A DNA stretch of 64,000 nucleotides, taken from assembly GCA_019241635.1 (NCBI GenBank), contig JAFAWR010000285.1:1-64000 (forward strand). Direction: 5' to 3'. The translations under genes were made by a program, and so were the position numbers. The notes below the pieces were generated by a model. The model was not told the origin of the DNA. It saw only the letters and a list, made by a program, of their open reading frames with translations, and searched no databases. The DNA comes from Solirubrobacterales bacterium. GTDB lineage: Bacteria; Actinomycetota; Thermoleophilia; Solirubrobacterales; Solirubrobacteraceae. Shown piece after piece: positions 52,650 to 61,600 of this stretch (the stretch's first letter is position 1; every line of letters begins with the position of its first letter).

Positions 52650-52695
52650 GGCCTGAGTATCGCGGCCGGCGGCGCGTTGCCATAGGGTTCCGCGC

Positions 52696-53730
52696 ATGCA
52701 ACTCGGCCTGTCCCTGGGCTATCTGATCCCCGGCATCGAGCCGGCCGACCACCTAAAGGTTGTCCTGGAGGCCGAGCGCCTCGGCTATGACTCGGTGTGG
52801 GCGGCCGAGGCATATGGATCGGACACGGCGACCGTGCTGGCGTGGTTGGCCGGCCAGACGAGCAAGATCAAGCTCGGGTCGGCCATCTTCCAGATCCCCG
52901 CGCGGAGCCCGGGCATGACCGCGATGACCGCGGCCACGATCGACGTGCTCTCGGGCGGGCGCATGCTCCTCGGTCTCGGGACCTCGGGTCCGCAGGTGGC
53001 GGAGGGCTGGCACGGTCAGCGCTTCGCCCGCCAGCTCAAGCGGACCCGCGAATACGTCGAGGTGCTGCGGATGGCGCTGGCCCGCGAGCGAGTCGAGTAC
53101 CACGGGGAGACGATCGAGTTGCCGCTGCCCGACGGCCCCGGCAAGCCGCTCAAGCTGATGATCGCGCCCGTCCAGGAGCGGATCCCGATCTACCTGGCGG
53201 CGATCGGGCCCAAGAACACCGCGCTGGCCGGCGAGATCGCCGACGGATGGCTGCCGATCTTCTTCTCGCCCGAGCACGTCTCGGAGGTCCGCGAGCCGCT
53301 CGAGGAGGGAGCCGCTCGGTCGGGGCGCACGCTCGATGGCTTCGACATGGCCCCCACGGTGAACACCTTCGTCTCCGATGACGTGGCGGCCGCGCGCGAC
53401 CGGATGCGGCCCTTCCTCGCCCTGTACATCGGCGGGATGGGCTCGCGGGAGCAGAACTTCTACAACCAGCTGGTTCAGCGCTACGGCTTCGAGGATGCCG
53501 CGCGCCGAGTCCAGGATCTCTACCTCGACGGCAAGAAGGAGGAGGCCGCCGCGGCGCTGCCCGACGAGTTGATCGACCTGGTCACGTTGTGCGGACCGCG
53601 CGACGCGGTGCGCGATCGCCTGGCCGCCTTCCGGGACGCCGGGGTGGGCACGCTGATCATCGGACCGACCGCGTGGACGACCGAGGAGCGGGTCGAGCAG
53701 CTGCGGGCGGTGGCCGAGCTGGCGGCCTGA
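52696..53730 (+). CDS. LLM-class F420-dependent oxidoreductase
   Basis: 344 residues of the luciferase-like monooxygenase family. GYDSVWAAEAYGSDTATVLA, IKLGSAIFQIPARSPGMTAM, RMLLGLGTSGPQVAEGWHG and PIYLAAIGPKNTALAGEIAD are typical of the F420 subgroup common in actinobacteria. It would reduce or oxidise a small molecule with F420H2 or F420; FMN use cannot be excluded. It starts divergently from LtrA and is followed after 17 bp by a glycosyltransferase. Confidence 0.88.
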   Translation: MQLGLSLGYLIPGIEPADHLKVVLEAERLGYDSVWAAEAYGSDTATVLAWLAGQTSKIKLGSAIFQIPARSPGMTAMTAATIDVLSGGRMLLGLGTSGPQVAEGWHGQRFARQLKRTREYVEVLRMALARERVEYHGETIELPLPDGPGKPLKLMIAPVQERIPIYLAAIGPKNTALAGEIADGWLPIFFSPEHVSEVREPLEEGAARSGRTLDGFDMAPTVNTFVSDDVAAARDRMRPFLALYIGGMGSREQNFYNQLVQRYGFEDAARRVQDLYLDGKKEEAAAALPDELIDLVTLCGPRDAVRDRLAAFRDAGVGTLIIGPTAWTTEERVEQLRAVAELAA

Positions 53731-53747
53731 ACGGCTCGCGCGAGCGG

Positions 53748-55076
53748 ATGCGCTTTTTCCTGGGAGCGTTCGGCGAGCCCGGCCATGCGTTCCCGATGCT
53801 GGCGCTCGGGGAACGGCTGGTCGAGCGGGGCCATGAGGTGACGTTCGAGACGTGGTCGCGGTGGCGGCCGGAGGTCGAAGCGGCCGGGATGCGGTTCCGG
53901 CCGGCTCCCGAGTACCCGCTGTTCGAGGGCGGGTCGGGGATCGGATCGGAGATGTACGAGGCCGTGGTGCTGGCCACCGCGGAGACCCGACGCGCCGTGT
54001 CCGAGCTGCGTCCGCACGCACTCGTGCACGACATCCTCACGCTGGCGCCGGCGATGGCCGGCGAGCTCGAGGGGGTTCCGGTGGCGACGCTCGTGCCCCA
54101 CCTGTATCCGGTCGGCGGACCCGGGTTTCCACCCTATGCGCTGGGCGCGCGATTTCCGCGCACGCGCGTGGGGCGGGCGCTGTGGGACCGGGTGGCTCGA
54201 GGCACGTTGGGCGGCCTGCGCCAGGGGCGCGAGGAGCTAAACCGCACCCGGGTGGCCCTCGGGCTGGCGCCACTTCACCGCTTCCACGGTGGCCTGAGCG
54301 CTCGCCTGTGCCTGGTCGGGACGTTCCCGCAGCTCGAGTATCCGCGGCGCTGGCCGGCCGGCGTGCATGTGGTCGGGCCGCTCCAGTGGGAGCCGCCGTT
54401 CGAGTTCGTCGAGCCGCCCCCGGGCCAGGCGCCGCTGGTGCTCATCGCGCCCTCCACGGCCCAGGATCCCTCGCACCGGCTCCTGCGGTCCGCTTTAGCC
54501 GGACTCGGGGACGAGCCGATCCGGGTGCTCGCCACCTGGAACCGTCGGCCGCTGCCGGCCGGCCAGCCGGTCGCCGTGCCCGCCAACACCCGGCTCGTCG
54601 AATGGGTGTCGTACTCGAAGACGATGCCGGAGTGCGCGCTGGTCGTCTGCCACGCCGGCCACGGAACGATGGCGCGGGCGCTGGCGTGCGGATGCCCGGT
54701 GGTCGCGGTTCCCCACGTGGGTGACATGGCCGAGAACGCCGCGCGGGCGGACTGGGCGGGTGTGGGCGTCCGGCTTCCCTGGCGCTTCCTGGGGCCGGAC
54801 ACGCTGCGCCTCGCGGTTCGCCGGGCGCTGTCCGAGGCGTCGCTCGGAGTCAGGGCGCGCCGGCTCGCCGCCTGGGCGGCGGGCCATGACGGCGCGTCGC
54901 GGGCCGCGGCGCTCGTCGAGGCGCTGGCGGCTCAGTCCTCGCGGCGGATGCGCACGAACTCGATCAGCTCGGGCGCGTCGCCCTCGACCACGTCCATCGG
55001 CTCTCCCGAGCAGCTGCACAGCTCGACCACGGCGCGCTCGTCGGACACGTCGAGCGCGCGCCAGATCGCGCCGTGA
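53748..55076 (+). CDS. GT1-family glycosyltransferase (MGT/UGT type)
   Basis: 442 residues from ATG 53748. GT-B fold: MRFFLGAFGEPGHAFPMLAL at the N-terminus and the UDP-sugar binding region VEWVSYSKTMPECALVVCHA plus GHGTMARALACGCPVVAVPH near 290-330. It should transfer a nucleotide-activated sugar to a small lipophilic acceptor. The last 45 residues (Ser/Thr/Arg-rich) have no fold and read through the antisense of the 62-residue gene at 54932; the enzyme may once have ended earlier, near residue 395. Confidence 0.85.
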   Translation: MRFFLGAFGEPGHAFPMLALGERLVERGHEVTFETWSRWRPEVEAAGMRFRPAPEYPLFEGGSGIGSEMYEAVVLATAETRRAVSELRPHALVHDILTLAPAMAGELEGVPVATLVPHLYPVGGPGFPPYALGARFPRTRVGRALWDRVARGTLGGLRQGREELNRTRVALGLAPLHRFHGGLSARLCLVGTFPQLEYPRRWPAGVHVVGPLQWEPPFEFVEPPPGQAPLVLIAPSTAQDPSHRLLRSALAGLGDEPIRVLATWNRRPLPAGQPVAVPANTRLVEWVSYSKTMPECALVVCHAGHGTMARALACGCPVVAVPHVGDMAENAARADWAGVGVRLPWRFLGPDTLRLAVRRALSEASLGVRARRLAAWAAGHDGASRAAALVEALAAQSSRRMRTNSISSGASPSTTSIGSPEQLHSSTTARSSDTSSARQIAP

Positions 55077-55120
55077 AGCTCCCAGTCCTCGAGCTCGGCG
55101 ATGGTCAGCCCCGAGCGCAT
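54932..55120 (-). CDS. small acidic protein (62 residues)
   Basis: MRSGLTIAELEDWELHGAIW at the start, a strand-like RAVVELCSCSGEPMDVVEGD in the middle and PELIEFVRIRRED at the end, with a CxC pair. The ATG is one base after the stop of the GST-like gene, which strongly supports a real downstream partner. All but 44 bp of the gene are antisense to the tail of the glycosyltransferase. No known family. Confidence 0.65.
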   Translation of the reverse strand: MRSGLTIAELEDWELHGAIWRALDVSDERAVVELCSCSGEPMDVVEGDAPELIEFVRIRRED

Positions 55121-55121
55121 G

Positions 55122-55430
55122 TCAGGCCGGCGCCTCGGTCGCCGCCGGATGGTCGGCCGCCCACTGCATGATCGGGCGCGAGCCGCTGATCACCGCGCCG
55201 TCATCGGTGACCAGCGCGGGCACCCAGTGATCGCCAGTGAGCCGCTTGACCTCCCGCCGCCCTGGCGTCTGGTTGATGAACAAGAACGACGGCAGCCCAC
55301 CCAGGCCGTAGGAGCGGATCACCTCGGGCTCGTACCCGGCGTCGCGCAGCGCGTGGTAGGCGTTGCCGCATGGATGCCCCCCGGGCCTAGGGGCCGGCTT
55401 CCAGGTGCCGTAGCAGACGTACAGCTTCAT
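55122..55430 (-). CDS. thioredoxin-fold (GST N-domain/glutaredoxin-like) protein
   Basis: 102 residues from ATG 55430. MKLYVCYGTW, then HPCGNAYHALRDAGYEPEVI and the family's cis-Pro region DHWVPALVTDDGAVISGSRP IMQWA-type ending are typical of a GST N-terminal domain. HPCG has one Cys only, so it could bind glutathione-type thiols or act as a monothiol redox protein. The GST helical C-terminal domain is missing. Cotranscribed with the 62-residue gene. Confidence 0.75.
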   Translation of the reverse strand: MKLYVCYGTWKPAPRPGGHPCGNAYHALRDAGYEPEVIRSYGLGGLPSFLFINQTPGRREVKRLTGDHWVPALVTDDGAVISGSRPIMQWAADHPAATEAPA

Positions 55431-55465
55431 CTCAGGCTCGCTGGCCGCAATGGGCGAGACGACAG

Positions 55466-55538
55466 CTCCGGGGGTGGGACTCGAACCCACAACATTTCGG
55501 TTAACAGCCGAACGCTCTGCCGATTGAGCTACCCCGGA
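55466..55538 (-). tRNA. tRNA-Asn(GTT)
   Basis: 73 nt on the minus strand. Acceptor TCCGGGG pairs with CCCCGGA; D-arm GCTC...GAGC; anticodon stem TTCGG/CCGAA with loop CTGTTAA (anticodon GTT); T-arm GTGGG TTCGAGT CCCAC; discriminator G. No encoded CCA. It lies just upstream of the GST-like gene. Confidence 0.94.
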
Positions 55539-55774
55539 TCGGCCCCGGTCTTGGGCAGCGCCAACTGTAGCGACAACCGCGGTCGCCGCAGCGCACCAGC
55601 CTAACCGGCCGTCAACGCGATCCTCAGCCACGTCAACTCTCCACCAACCCTGATCAGCGCTTCGGAGCGCGTCCTTCACCGGCCCGTGACGCACGGTGCC
55701 GTTCGGGCCCCTAGGGTTCGGAACGTCTTGTCTGATCGCGATCGACGCGCGAGTGACGGTGAGAGGCCGTCGTC

Positions 55775-57547
55775 TTGAACGGTCGGCCCGGTAAGCGGCT
55801 GGCCGCGCGCGGCCTGCGCTGGCTCGCGGGCCTGATCGCCGCCGCCCTGGTTCTGGCCGGCTGCGGCGGCGGGTCGGGGAGCAGCGGGGCTCCCGGGTCG
55901 AGCACATCGGGCTCGACGTCGGGCTCCGGAACGAGCACCACGACCGCGACCGTGGGCCCGGGTCCCCCGGAGGTCGGCATCCACAAGATCCGCCACGTGG
56001 TGATCATCATGCAGGAGAACCGGTCGTTCGACTCCTACTTCGGGACCTACCCGGGCGCCGACGGGATCCCGGGACTGGCCGGCAACCCGGGGACCGTGCC
56101 CTGCGTTCCGAACCCGGCGGCCGGCGGCTGCGTGCGGCCGTTTCACGACGTGCAGGACCGCAGCCTGGGCGGACCCCATAGCCACGGCTCCGCGGAGGCC
56201 GACATCGACGGCGGCAAGATGGACGGGTTCGTCGGCCAGCAGGAGCGAGGGATGGCGGGCTGCGCGCAGACGTTCAATCCGGCCTGCGGCAACTCGGGCG
56301 GCACGGCGGACGTGATGGGCTATCACGACGGGTCGGACATCCCGAACTACTGGACCTACGCGCGCGATTTCGTCCTCCAGGACCACATGTTCCAGTCCGA
56401 CTCGTCCTGGAGCCTGCCGGCGCACCTGTACATGGTGTCCGAGTGGTCGGCCTACTGCGCGCTCAAGGGAGAGCCCCAGAGCTGTCACGCCGCCATCGAG
56501 AAGCCGGGCTACCCACCCGACTTCGCGCGGCGGCTCGGCGTCACGGTGCCGACTGACCCGAGCTACGCCTGGACCGACCTCACCTACCTGCTGCACAAGT
56601 ACGGCGTCAGCTGGGCCTACTACGTGTACAAGGGCTCAGAGCCCGACTGCGACGACGACGCCGCGATGTCGTGCGCGCCGGTCGGCCAGAACGCCAAGAC
56701 TCCCGGCATCTGGAACCCGCTGCCCTACTTCAGCGACGTCCAGCAGGATGGGCAGCTCGGCAACATCAAGTCGCTCACCGACTTCTACGCCGACGTCCGG
56801 GCGGGCAACCTGCCCGCGGTGTCCTGGATCACGCCGAACGGCAGGGTGTCCGAGCATCCGCCGGGCCTGATCAGTGCCGGCGAGACGTACGTGACCAGCC
56901 TGATCAACGCGATCATGCAGAGCCCGGAGTGGAGCAGCACGGCGATCTTCCTGGCCTGGGACGACTGGGGCGGTTTCTACGACCACGTGGCGCCGCCGTC
57001 CGTCGATGCCCAGGGCTACGGACTGCGGGTTCCAGGCCTGGTCATCAGCCCGTACGCCAGGCAGGGGCTCGTCGACCATCAGACGCTCAGCTTCGACGCC
57101 TACGTGAAGTTCATCGAGGACGACTTCCTGGGCGGCCAGCGGCTGGACCCGCTGACCGACGGGCGTCCCGACCCGCGCCCCGATGTGCGCGAGGACGCGC
57201 CCCAGCTGGGCGACCTGACCGCCGACTTCGACTTCACCCAAACGCCGCGCTCGCCGCTGATCCTCCCCGTCACGCCGCCGACCGATCTGGTCGCGCCGGC
57301 GAGCGCCACGCGCCAGGGGCGGGCCGCCGGACGGACGCTGGCGCTGCCGCGCAGCGGGCCGCTTCGCTCGTTCGAGCTCGGCGTGATGGCCGCCCGGCTC
57401 GGCATCACCCAGACCGCTCTGAGCACTCAACTCGACGCCGGTGAGCCGCTGCGCCGAATCGCCCGGGCCCGCGGCGTCACGCTGGCGGAGCTTCGCCAGG
57501 CGGTTCTGTCGGCCGTGCAGGCGCAGGTGACGCGGACCATCCGCTGA
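55775..57547 (+). CDS. phosphoesterase family lipoprotein (phospholipase C/acid phosphatase type)
   Basis: 590 residues from a TTG at 55775 with GAGAGG eight bases upstream. Lipobox VLAGC (Cys near 29), Gly/Ser/Thr linker, then the phosphoesterase domain: [20 protein letters not shown] (metal/nucleophile region), [34 protein letters not shown] and [13 protein letters not shown]. It should hydrolyse phosphodiesters or monoesters on the cell surface. The last 75 residues form a helical domain ([34 protein letters not shown]) that looks like a repeat-type binding tail. Confidence 0.9.
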   Translation: MNGRPGKRLAARGLRWLAGLIAAALVLAGCGGGSGSSGAPGSSTSGSTSGSGTSTTTATVGPGPPEVGIHKIRHVVIIMQENRSFDSYFGTYPGADGIPGLAGNPGTVPCVPNPAAGGCVRPFHDVQDRSLGGPHSHGSAEADIDGGKMDGFVGQQERGMAGCAQTFNPACGNSGGTADVMGYHDGSDIPNYWTYARDFVLQDHMFQSDSSWSLPAHLYMVSEWSAYCALKGEPQSCHAAIEKPGYPPDFARRLGVTVPTDPSYAWTDLTYLLHKYGVSWAYYVYKGSEPDCDDDAAMSCAPVGQNAKTPGIWNPLPYFSDVQQDGQLGNIKSLTDFYADVRAGNLPAVSWITPNGRVSEHPPGLISAGETYVTSLINAIMQSPEWSSTAIFLAWDDWGGFYDHVAPPSVDAQGYGLRVPGLVISPYARQGLVDHQTLSFDAYVKFIEDDFLGGQRLDPLTDGRPDPRPDVREDAPQLGDLTADFDFTQTPRSPLILPVTPPTDLVAPASATRQGRAAGRTLALPRSGPLRSFELGVMAARLGITQTALSTQLDAGEPLRRIARARGVTLAELRQAVLSAVQAQVTRTIR

Positions 57548-57609
57548 ACGTTGCCTGCCCCCTCCGTCCCCCCGCGCGGCCCCGGGGGCGGAGCGGCCTG
57601 GCGTGGCCC

Positions 57610-59400
57610 TCAGACGGCGCGTTCGAGCTTGGCCACCACCTGGCGGATCTGCTCGAGCACGGCCTCGCGCTCGCGGGCGAGCTCGCCGATCCCCGGCGCA
57701 CCCTCCGCGCGGGCCCGGCGGATCGAACGCTCGATCCGCGCCCGCTCCAGCACTAGGTGGGCGTGCGCGAGCTGGTCCTCGCTGACCTGGCCGGCCCGCC
57801 CCGCCCGGGCGACGAGATCGGCGACCGTGCGAGCCAGCTGCTCGTCGTCGGACGGCAGGTCGGCCAGCGGGGAGCGGGTGCGGCCGGCGATGTGGCGAGC
57901 CGCCTGGCGCATCGCCGGGCTGGTGATCAGCTGGTCGGCATCGATCCGGAACAGCGTGCGAGCCCCCGCGTCGGGCAGCGCGACACACAGGGCCAGGAAG
58001 GCGCGCTCGGCCCGGGCGGCCTGGTCGGTGGGCAGATCCTGGATCGGGCCGGCGGTATTGGCACGGCCGGCGTCTCGGGGCGCCCCGTTCTGGCGCGCGG
58101 CGCCCTCGATCAACGATCCCAGCTGGGCCTCGGTGAGCTCGAGCCGCCCGGCGATCCGACGCAGCAGCTCGTCGCCGAACGGTCCCCGCCGCAGGTTCTT
58201 GAGCGCCGGCAGGAGCTGCTGGAAGGCCCGGTCGCGCCCTTCGGAGTTGCGCGTGTCGACCTGCTCGAACACCCGCTCGACGTGGAAGGCGACGAACGGC
58301 ACCGACGCGGCCACTCGCTCGCGCAGCGCGTCCGCCCCCGACCGCTCGATCAGCTCGGCCGGATCGGCCCCCTTGGGCAGCGGGACGACCCGGAGCTCGA
58401 GGTTGCGCTTGTCGGTCAGCTGGGCGGCCCGCAGCATCGCCTCCTGCCCGGCGGCGTCGGCGTCGAGGCAGAGCACGAGCACCTTGGCCACGCGCTCGAG
58501 CTCTGAGATCTGCTCCTCGGTCAGCGCGGTGCCCATGATCCCGACCGCGTGCTGCAGCTCGGCCTGGTGCAGGGCGAGCACGTCGGTGTAGCCCTCGACC
58601 AGGATCACGTTCCCGGCTCGCGCCGCGGCGGCGCGGGCGCGATCGAGCCCGAACAGCACCCGGCGCTTCTGGTAGAGCTCGCCCTCGGCGGTATTCAGGT
58701 ACTTGGGGCGCTGGTTCTCGCGCATGGCCCGGGCGCCGAACCCGATGACGTTCCCGCGCGCGTCGGTGGAGGGGAACATGATCCGTTCGCGGAAGCGGTC
58801 GTACACCTGCCCCGGACGGTTCTGCGAGCGCTGCGCCAGACCCACGGTGAGGAGCTCCTCGTCGCTGAAGCCGGCCCGCCGCGAGGCGGTGAGGATCCGG
58901 TCCCAGGCGCTCGGGGCGTAGCCGACGCGGAACTCTCTGAGCGTGTCCTCGCGCAGGCCCCGGGCTTGAAGGTACTCGCGGGCCGGCTCCGCCTCGCGGG
59001 CCTCCCACAGGTACCGCGCGTAGTAGGTGGCGGCGCGGGCGAGCAGGCTGTGCAGGCGCTCGCGCCGCTGGCGGCGCTGGGCCGCGCGCGGGTCCTCCTG
59101 CTCGGTCTGGAGCTCGACCCCGAAGCGGTCGGCCAGCGTCTGCAGCGCGCCGGTGAAGTCGAGGCCCTCGGTCTCCATGACGAACGTGAACACATCGCCC
59201 TGGGCCTGGCAGCCGAAGCAGTAATAGACCTTCTCGATCGGGTTCACGCCGAACGAGGGGGTGCGCTCGTCGTGGAACGGGCAGCGGCCCACGTACTCGG
59301 TGGCGCCGGCGCGGCGGAGCTCGGTGCGCTCGTTGACCAGCGCGAGCATGTCGACCGCGTCGCGTACGCGGTCGCGCGAGTCGGCCGTGTAGCGAGTCAC
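57610..59400 (-). CDS. dnaG: DNA primase DnaG
   Basis: 596 residues. CHC2 zinc finger (RCPFHDERTPSF near 39-50, YYCFGCQAQGD near 60-70), RNA-polymerase core with PKYLNTAEGELYQKRRVLFG, TOPRIM motifs VILVEGYTDVLALHQA and VLCLDADAAGQEA, and a helical C-terminal domain that contacts DnaB. It primes replication forks. GTG start overlaps the dgt stop (GTGA). Between recO/dgt and the phosphoesterase gene, all minus strand. Confidence 0.97.
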   Translation of the reverse strand: MTRYTADSRDRVRDAVDMLALVNERTELRRAGATEYVGRCPFHDERTPSFGVNPIEKVYYCFGCQAQGDVFTFVMETEGLDFTGALQTLADRFGVELQTEQEDPRAAQRRQRRERLHSLLARAATYYARYLWEAREAEPAREYLQARGLREDTLREFRVGYAPSAWDRILTASRRAGFSDEELLTVGLAQRSQNRPGQVYDRFRERIMFPSTDARGNVIGFGARAMRENQRPKYLNTAEGELYQKRRVLFGLDRARAAAARAGNVILVEGYTDVLALHQAELQHAVGIMGTALTEEQISELERVAKVLVLCLDADAAGQEAMLRAAQLTDKRNLELRVVPLPKGADPAELIERSGADALRERVAASVPFVAFHVERVFEQVDTRNSEGRDRAFQQLLPALKNLRRGPFGDELLRRIAGRLELTEAQLGSLIEGAARQNGAPRDAGRANTAGPIQDLPTDQAARAERAFLALCVALPDAGARTLFRIDADQLITSPAMRQAARHIAGRTRSPLADLPSDDEQLARTVADLVARAGRAGQVSEDQLAHAHLVLERARIERSIRRARAEGAPGIGELAREREAVLEQIRQVVAKLERAV

Positions 59401-60452
59401 GGGGCGAAGGCCACGGGCACGCTCAGGGCCTCGAACGTGCGGATGCAGAAGCGGTCGGTCATCCCCGCGAGGTGGTCGGTGACCCGGCGCGGGAGCTCGC
59501 CCGGCGGGATCGAGCCCGGGATCTCCTCGGGATGGGCGCAGTAGTGGTCGAACAGCGAGCGGACCACCAGGCGGATCTTCTCGTGCTCGCGGGTCGCCTC
59601 GGGGCCCAGGTACACGCGCTCGAACATGAACGTCCGCAGCTCGGCCATGGCCGAGCCGATCGTCTCGCCCTGGACGATGTCACCTGCCTCCTCGGAGTGC
59701 TCGACGAGGTCGTGGACGAGCGTGTCGATTCGCTGGGGTCCGGTGGTCCCGAGGACCTCGATCGGGTTTTCCGGCAGGTCTGCGGGGGCGAGCAGACCGG
59801 CCCGGACGGCGTCGTCGATGTCGTGGTTGATGTAGGCCACGCGGTCCATCAGGCGGACGATCTTGCCCTCGAGCGTGGCCGGCGGTCTCGATCGGCCGGA
59901 GTGGCTGACGATGCCGTCGCGGACCGGCGCGGTCAAGTTGAGCCCGAGGCCGTCGCGCTCGAGCGTGTCGACCACGCGCAGCGAATGCTCGTGGTGCATG
60001 AACGACAGGCCGAAGCGCTCGGACAGGCAGCGGTCAAGCGCGTCCTCGCCGACGTGCCCGAAAGGCGGATGGCCCAGGTCGTGACCGAGCCCGATCGCCT
60101 CGACGAGATCCTCGTTCAGGCGCAGCGCCCGCGCCACCGTGCGGGAGATCTGGGTCACCTCGAGAGTGTGGGTGAGCCGCGTGCGGTAGTGGTCGCCGGC
60201 CGGCGAGACGAACACCTGGGTCTTGTACTTGAGACGGCGAAACGCCTTGCAGTGCACGATCCGGTCGCGGTCGCGCTGGAACGGCGTGCGCAGGCCGCAG
60301 TCGGGCTCCTCGCGCTGGCGCTGGGGCGGGTAGGACGGCGTCGCGAGCGGCGAGTGCTCGCGCTCCTCGCGGGCCCGGATCCGCTCGGCGAAGCGCTCCG
60401 CCACCGGGCCGGCGGGGTGCTCGGAGCTCGAGGTCAGAAGCTGCTCGCTCAT
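59397..60452 (-). CDS. dgt: deoxyguanosinetriphosphate triphosphohydrolase-like protein
   Basis: 351 residues from ATG 60452. HD-domain metal residues are visible in RTRLTHTLEVTQISRTVA and GLGHDLGHPPFGHVGEDAL, followed by VSHSGRSRPPATLEGKIVRL and VAYINHDIDDAVRAG. RDRDRIVHCKAFRRLKYKTQ binds the nucleotide. It removes triphosphate from dNTPs and balances dNTP pools. Directly upstream of dnaG with overlapping codons, which is usual in actinobacteria. Confidence 0.95.
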   Translation of the reverse strand: MSEQLLTSSSEHPAGPVAERFAERIRAREEREHSPLATPSYPPQRQREEPDCGLRTPFQRDRDRIVHCKAFRRLKYKTQVFVSPAGDHYRTRLTHTLEVTQISRTVARALRLNEDLVEAIGLGHDLGHPPFGHVGEDALDRCLSERFGLSFMHHEHSLRVVDTLERDGLGLNLTAPVRDGIVSHSGRSRPPATLEGKIVRLMDRVAYINHDIDDAVRAGLLAPADLPENPIEVLGTTGPQRIDTLVHDLVEHSEEAGDIVQGETIGSAMAELRTFMFERVYLGPEATREHEKIRLVVRSLFDHYCAHPEEIPGSIPPGELPRRVTDHLAGMTDRFCIRTFEALSVPVAFAP

Positions 60453-60527
60453 CGCCTTCGATTCTGACACCGTGTCGCGGCGGCCGAGCGGAGTTGTCAC
60501 AAAGGCGTGACGGGAGGCATGCCGGCG

Positions 60528-61253
60528 CTATCCCCTGATCACCAGCGGCCGCAGGTGGACGTGGGCGTGGTGCTCCGCGGTTTCGGTGATCGCGCGCTCG
60601 GCCTGAGCCAGGGCGCGGTCGGAGGCGTCAGGGGCCTGGGCCAGCGGCCGCCCAAGGGCGCCGACCAGGAAGCCATGACCCTCCTGGCCGAGCGGGAACG
60701 CGGCGGCCTCGCACGCGCTGCAGACAACCCCGCCGGCGGCGGCGGAGAAGCCCTGCAGATGCTCGGTTTCTCCACAGCCCGCGCAGGAGGCGAGCTGGGG
60801 CACGATCCCGGCCGCGAGGAGCAGCTTGAGGCGGAAGGCCAGGCCGGTGGCCGGCCGGGCGTGCTCGGCGCCGGAATCGAGCAGGGCCAGCTCGTTGGCG
60901 AGCAGGCGAAACACCTCGGGATGAGGCTCGGGGGTCTCGAACAGGCGCGCCACCGCATCACAGGCGCGGGCGGCGGCGTCCAGGGTGGCCGCGTGCTCGC
61001 GCAGCGGGGCGTGGGCGGCGATCGTGTCGACGCCGGTGACCGTGTGCAGCTCGCCGCGCCCCTCGTGGAGGATCACGCCGATGTGGAAGAACGGCTCGAG
61101 CCGGGCCCCGAACCGGCTGCGGGCTCGCCGCGCTCCCTTGGCGATCGCCGCCAGCCGCCCGTGGTCCGGCGTGTACAGGTGGAGGATCCGATCCGCCTCC
61201 CCGTAGCGGATCGAACGGAGCACGATCGCCTCGGTCCTCAGCGATCTGGGCAC
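60528..61253 (-). CDS. recO: DNA repair protein RecO
   Basis: 241 residues from the GTG at 61253 (VPRSLRTEAIVLRSIRYGEA). N-terminal OB fold (DRILHLYTPDHGRLAAIAKG) and a C-terminal helical domain with a zinc site (SCAGCGETEHLQGFS and VCSACEAAAF). RecO loads RecA with RecF/RecR at gaps. The start region, RBS included, is duplicated 32 bp upstream (61267-61294), giving a second, out-of-frame GTG. Confidence 0.92.
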   Translation of the reverse strand: MPRSLRTEAIVLRSIRYGEADRILHLYTPDHGRLAAIAKGARRARSRFGARLEPFFHIGVILHEGRGELHTVTGVDTIAAHAPLREHAATLDAAARACDAVARLFETPEPHPEVFRLLANELALLDSGAEHARPATGLAFRLKLLLAAGIVPQLASCAGCGETEHLQGFSAAAGGVVCSACEAAAFPLGQEGHGFLVGALGRPLAQAPDASDRALAQAERAITETAEHHAHVHLRPLVIRG

Positions 61254-61294
61254 GTCTCCCCCTTGCTCCTCAGCGGTCTGAGCACGTCTCCCCC
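61235..61294. repeat. 28-bp near-direct repeat over the recO start
   Basis: TCCTCAGCGATCTGGGCACG plus the eight bases after it (61235-61262) recur at 61267-61294 with two mismatches, period 32. On the minus strand each copy has GGGGGAGACGTG, so RBS and start codon of recO were copied. Only the inner GTG (61253) opens the RecO frame. Confidence 0.88.
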
Positions 61295-61329
61295 GCCCCA
61301 CCGGTGCGACGATCCCCCGAATCCTCCGC

Positions 61330-61335
61330 TATACT
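61330..61335 (+). promoter_or_regulatory. -10 box for the glutaredoxin gene
   Basis: TATACT at 61330-61335 is a good -10 hexamer in otherwise GC-rich DNA and lies only ten bases before the ATG at 61346. Transcription would start about three to five bases upstream of or at the ATG, so the mRNA is probably leaderless or nearly so; no Shine-Dalgarno sequence is present. No clear -35 box. Confidence 0.55.
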
Positions 61336-61345
61336 TTCTGAAGCT

Positions 61346-61600
61346 ATGGCGCAAGTCACGCTCTACACCACCGAGGCCTGTCCCTTCTGCACGAGCGCGA
61401 AGGCCCTGCTGGCCAAGCGCGGCATCGCCTACGAAGAGATCAATCTGGCACGCGACCCGGACAGTCGGACCAAGCTCCAGGAAAAGACCGGGATGTTCAC
61501 CTTCCCGCAGATCGTGATCGGCGAGCACGCGCTCGGCGGCTTCACCGAGCTCCTGGCCGCCGACCGCGCCGGGCGGCTCAACGAGCTGCTCGCGGCTTAG
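61346..61600 (+). CDS. glutaredoxin-family protein
   Basis: 84 residues from ATG 61346. Thioredoxin fold with dithiol active site ACPFC (near 11-15), the cis-Pro segment FTFPQIVIGE and the closing GGFTELLAADRAGRLNELLA. It would reduce disulfides or mixed disulfides using a small thiol (mycothiol in many actinobacteria). The gene's last 23 bases overlap the convergent fpg end. Confidence 0.92.
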   Translation: MAQVTLYTTEACPFCTSAKALLAKRGIAYEEINLARDPDSRTKLQEKTGMFTFPQIVIGEHALGGFTELLAADRAGRLNELLAA

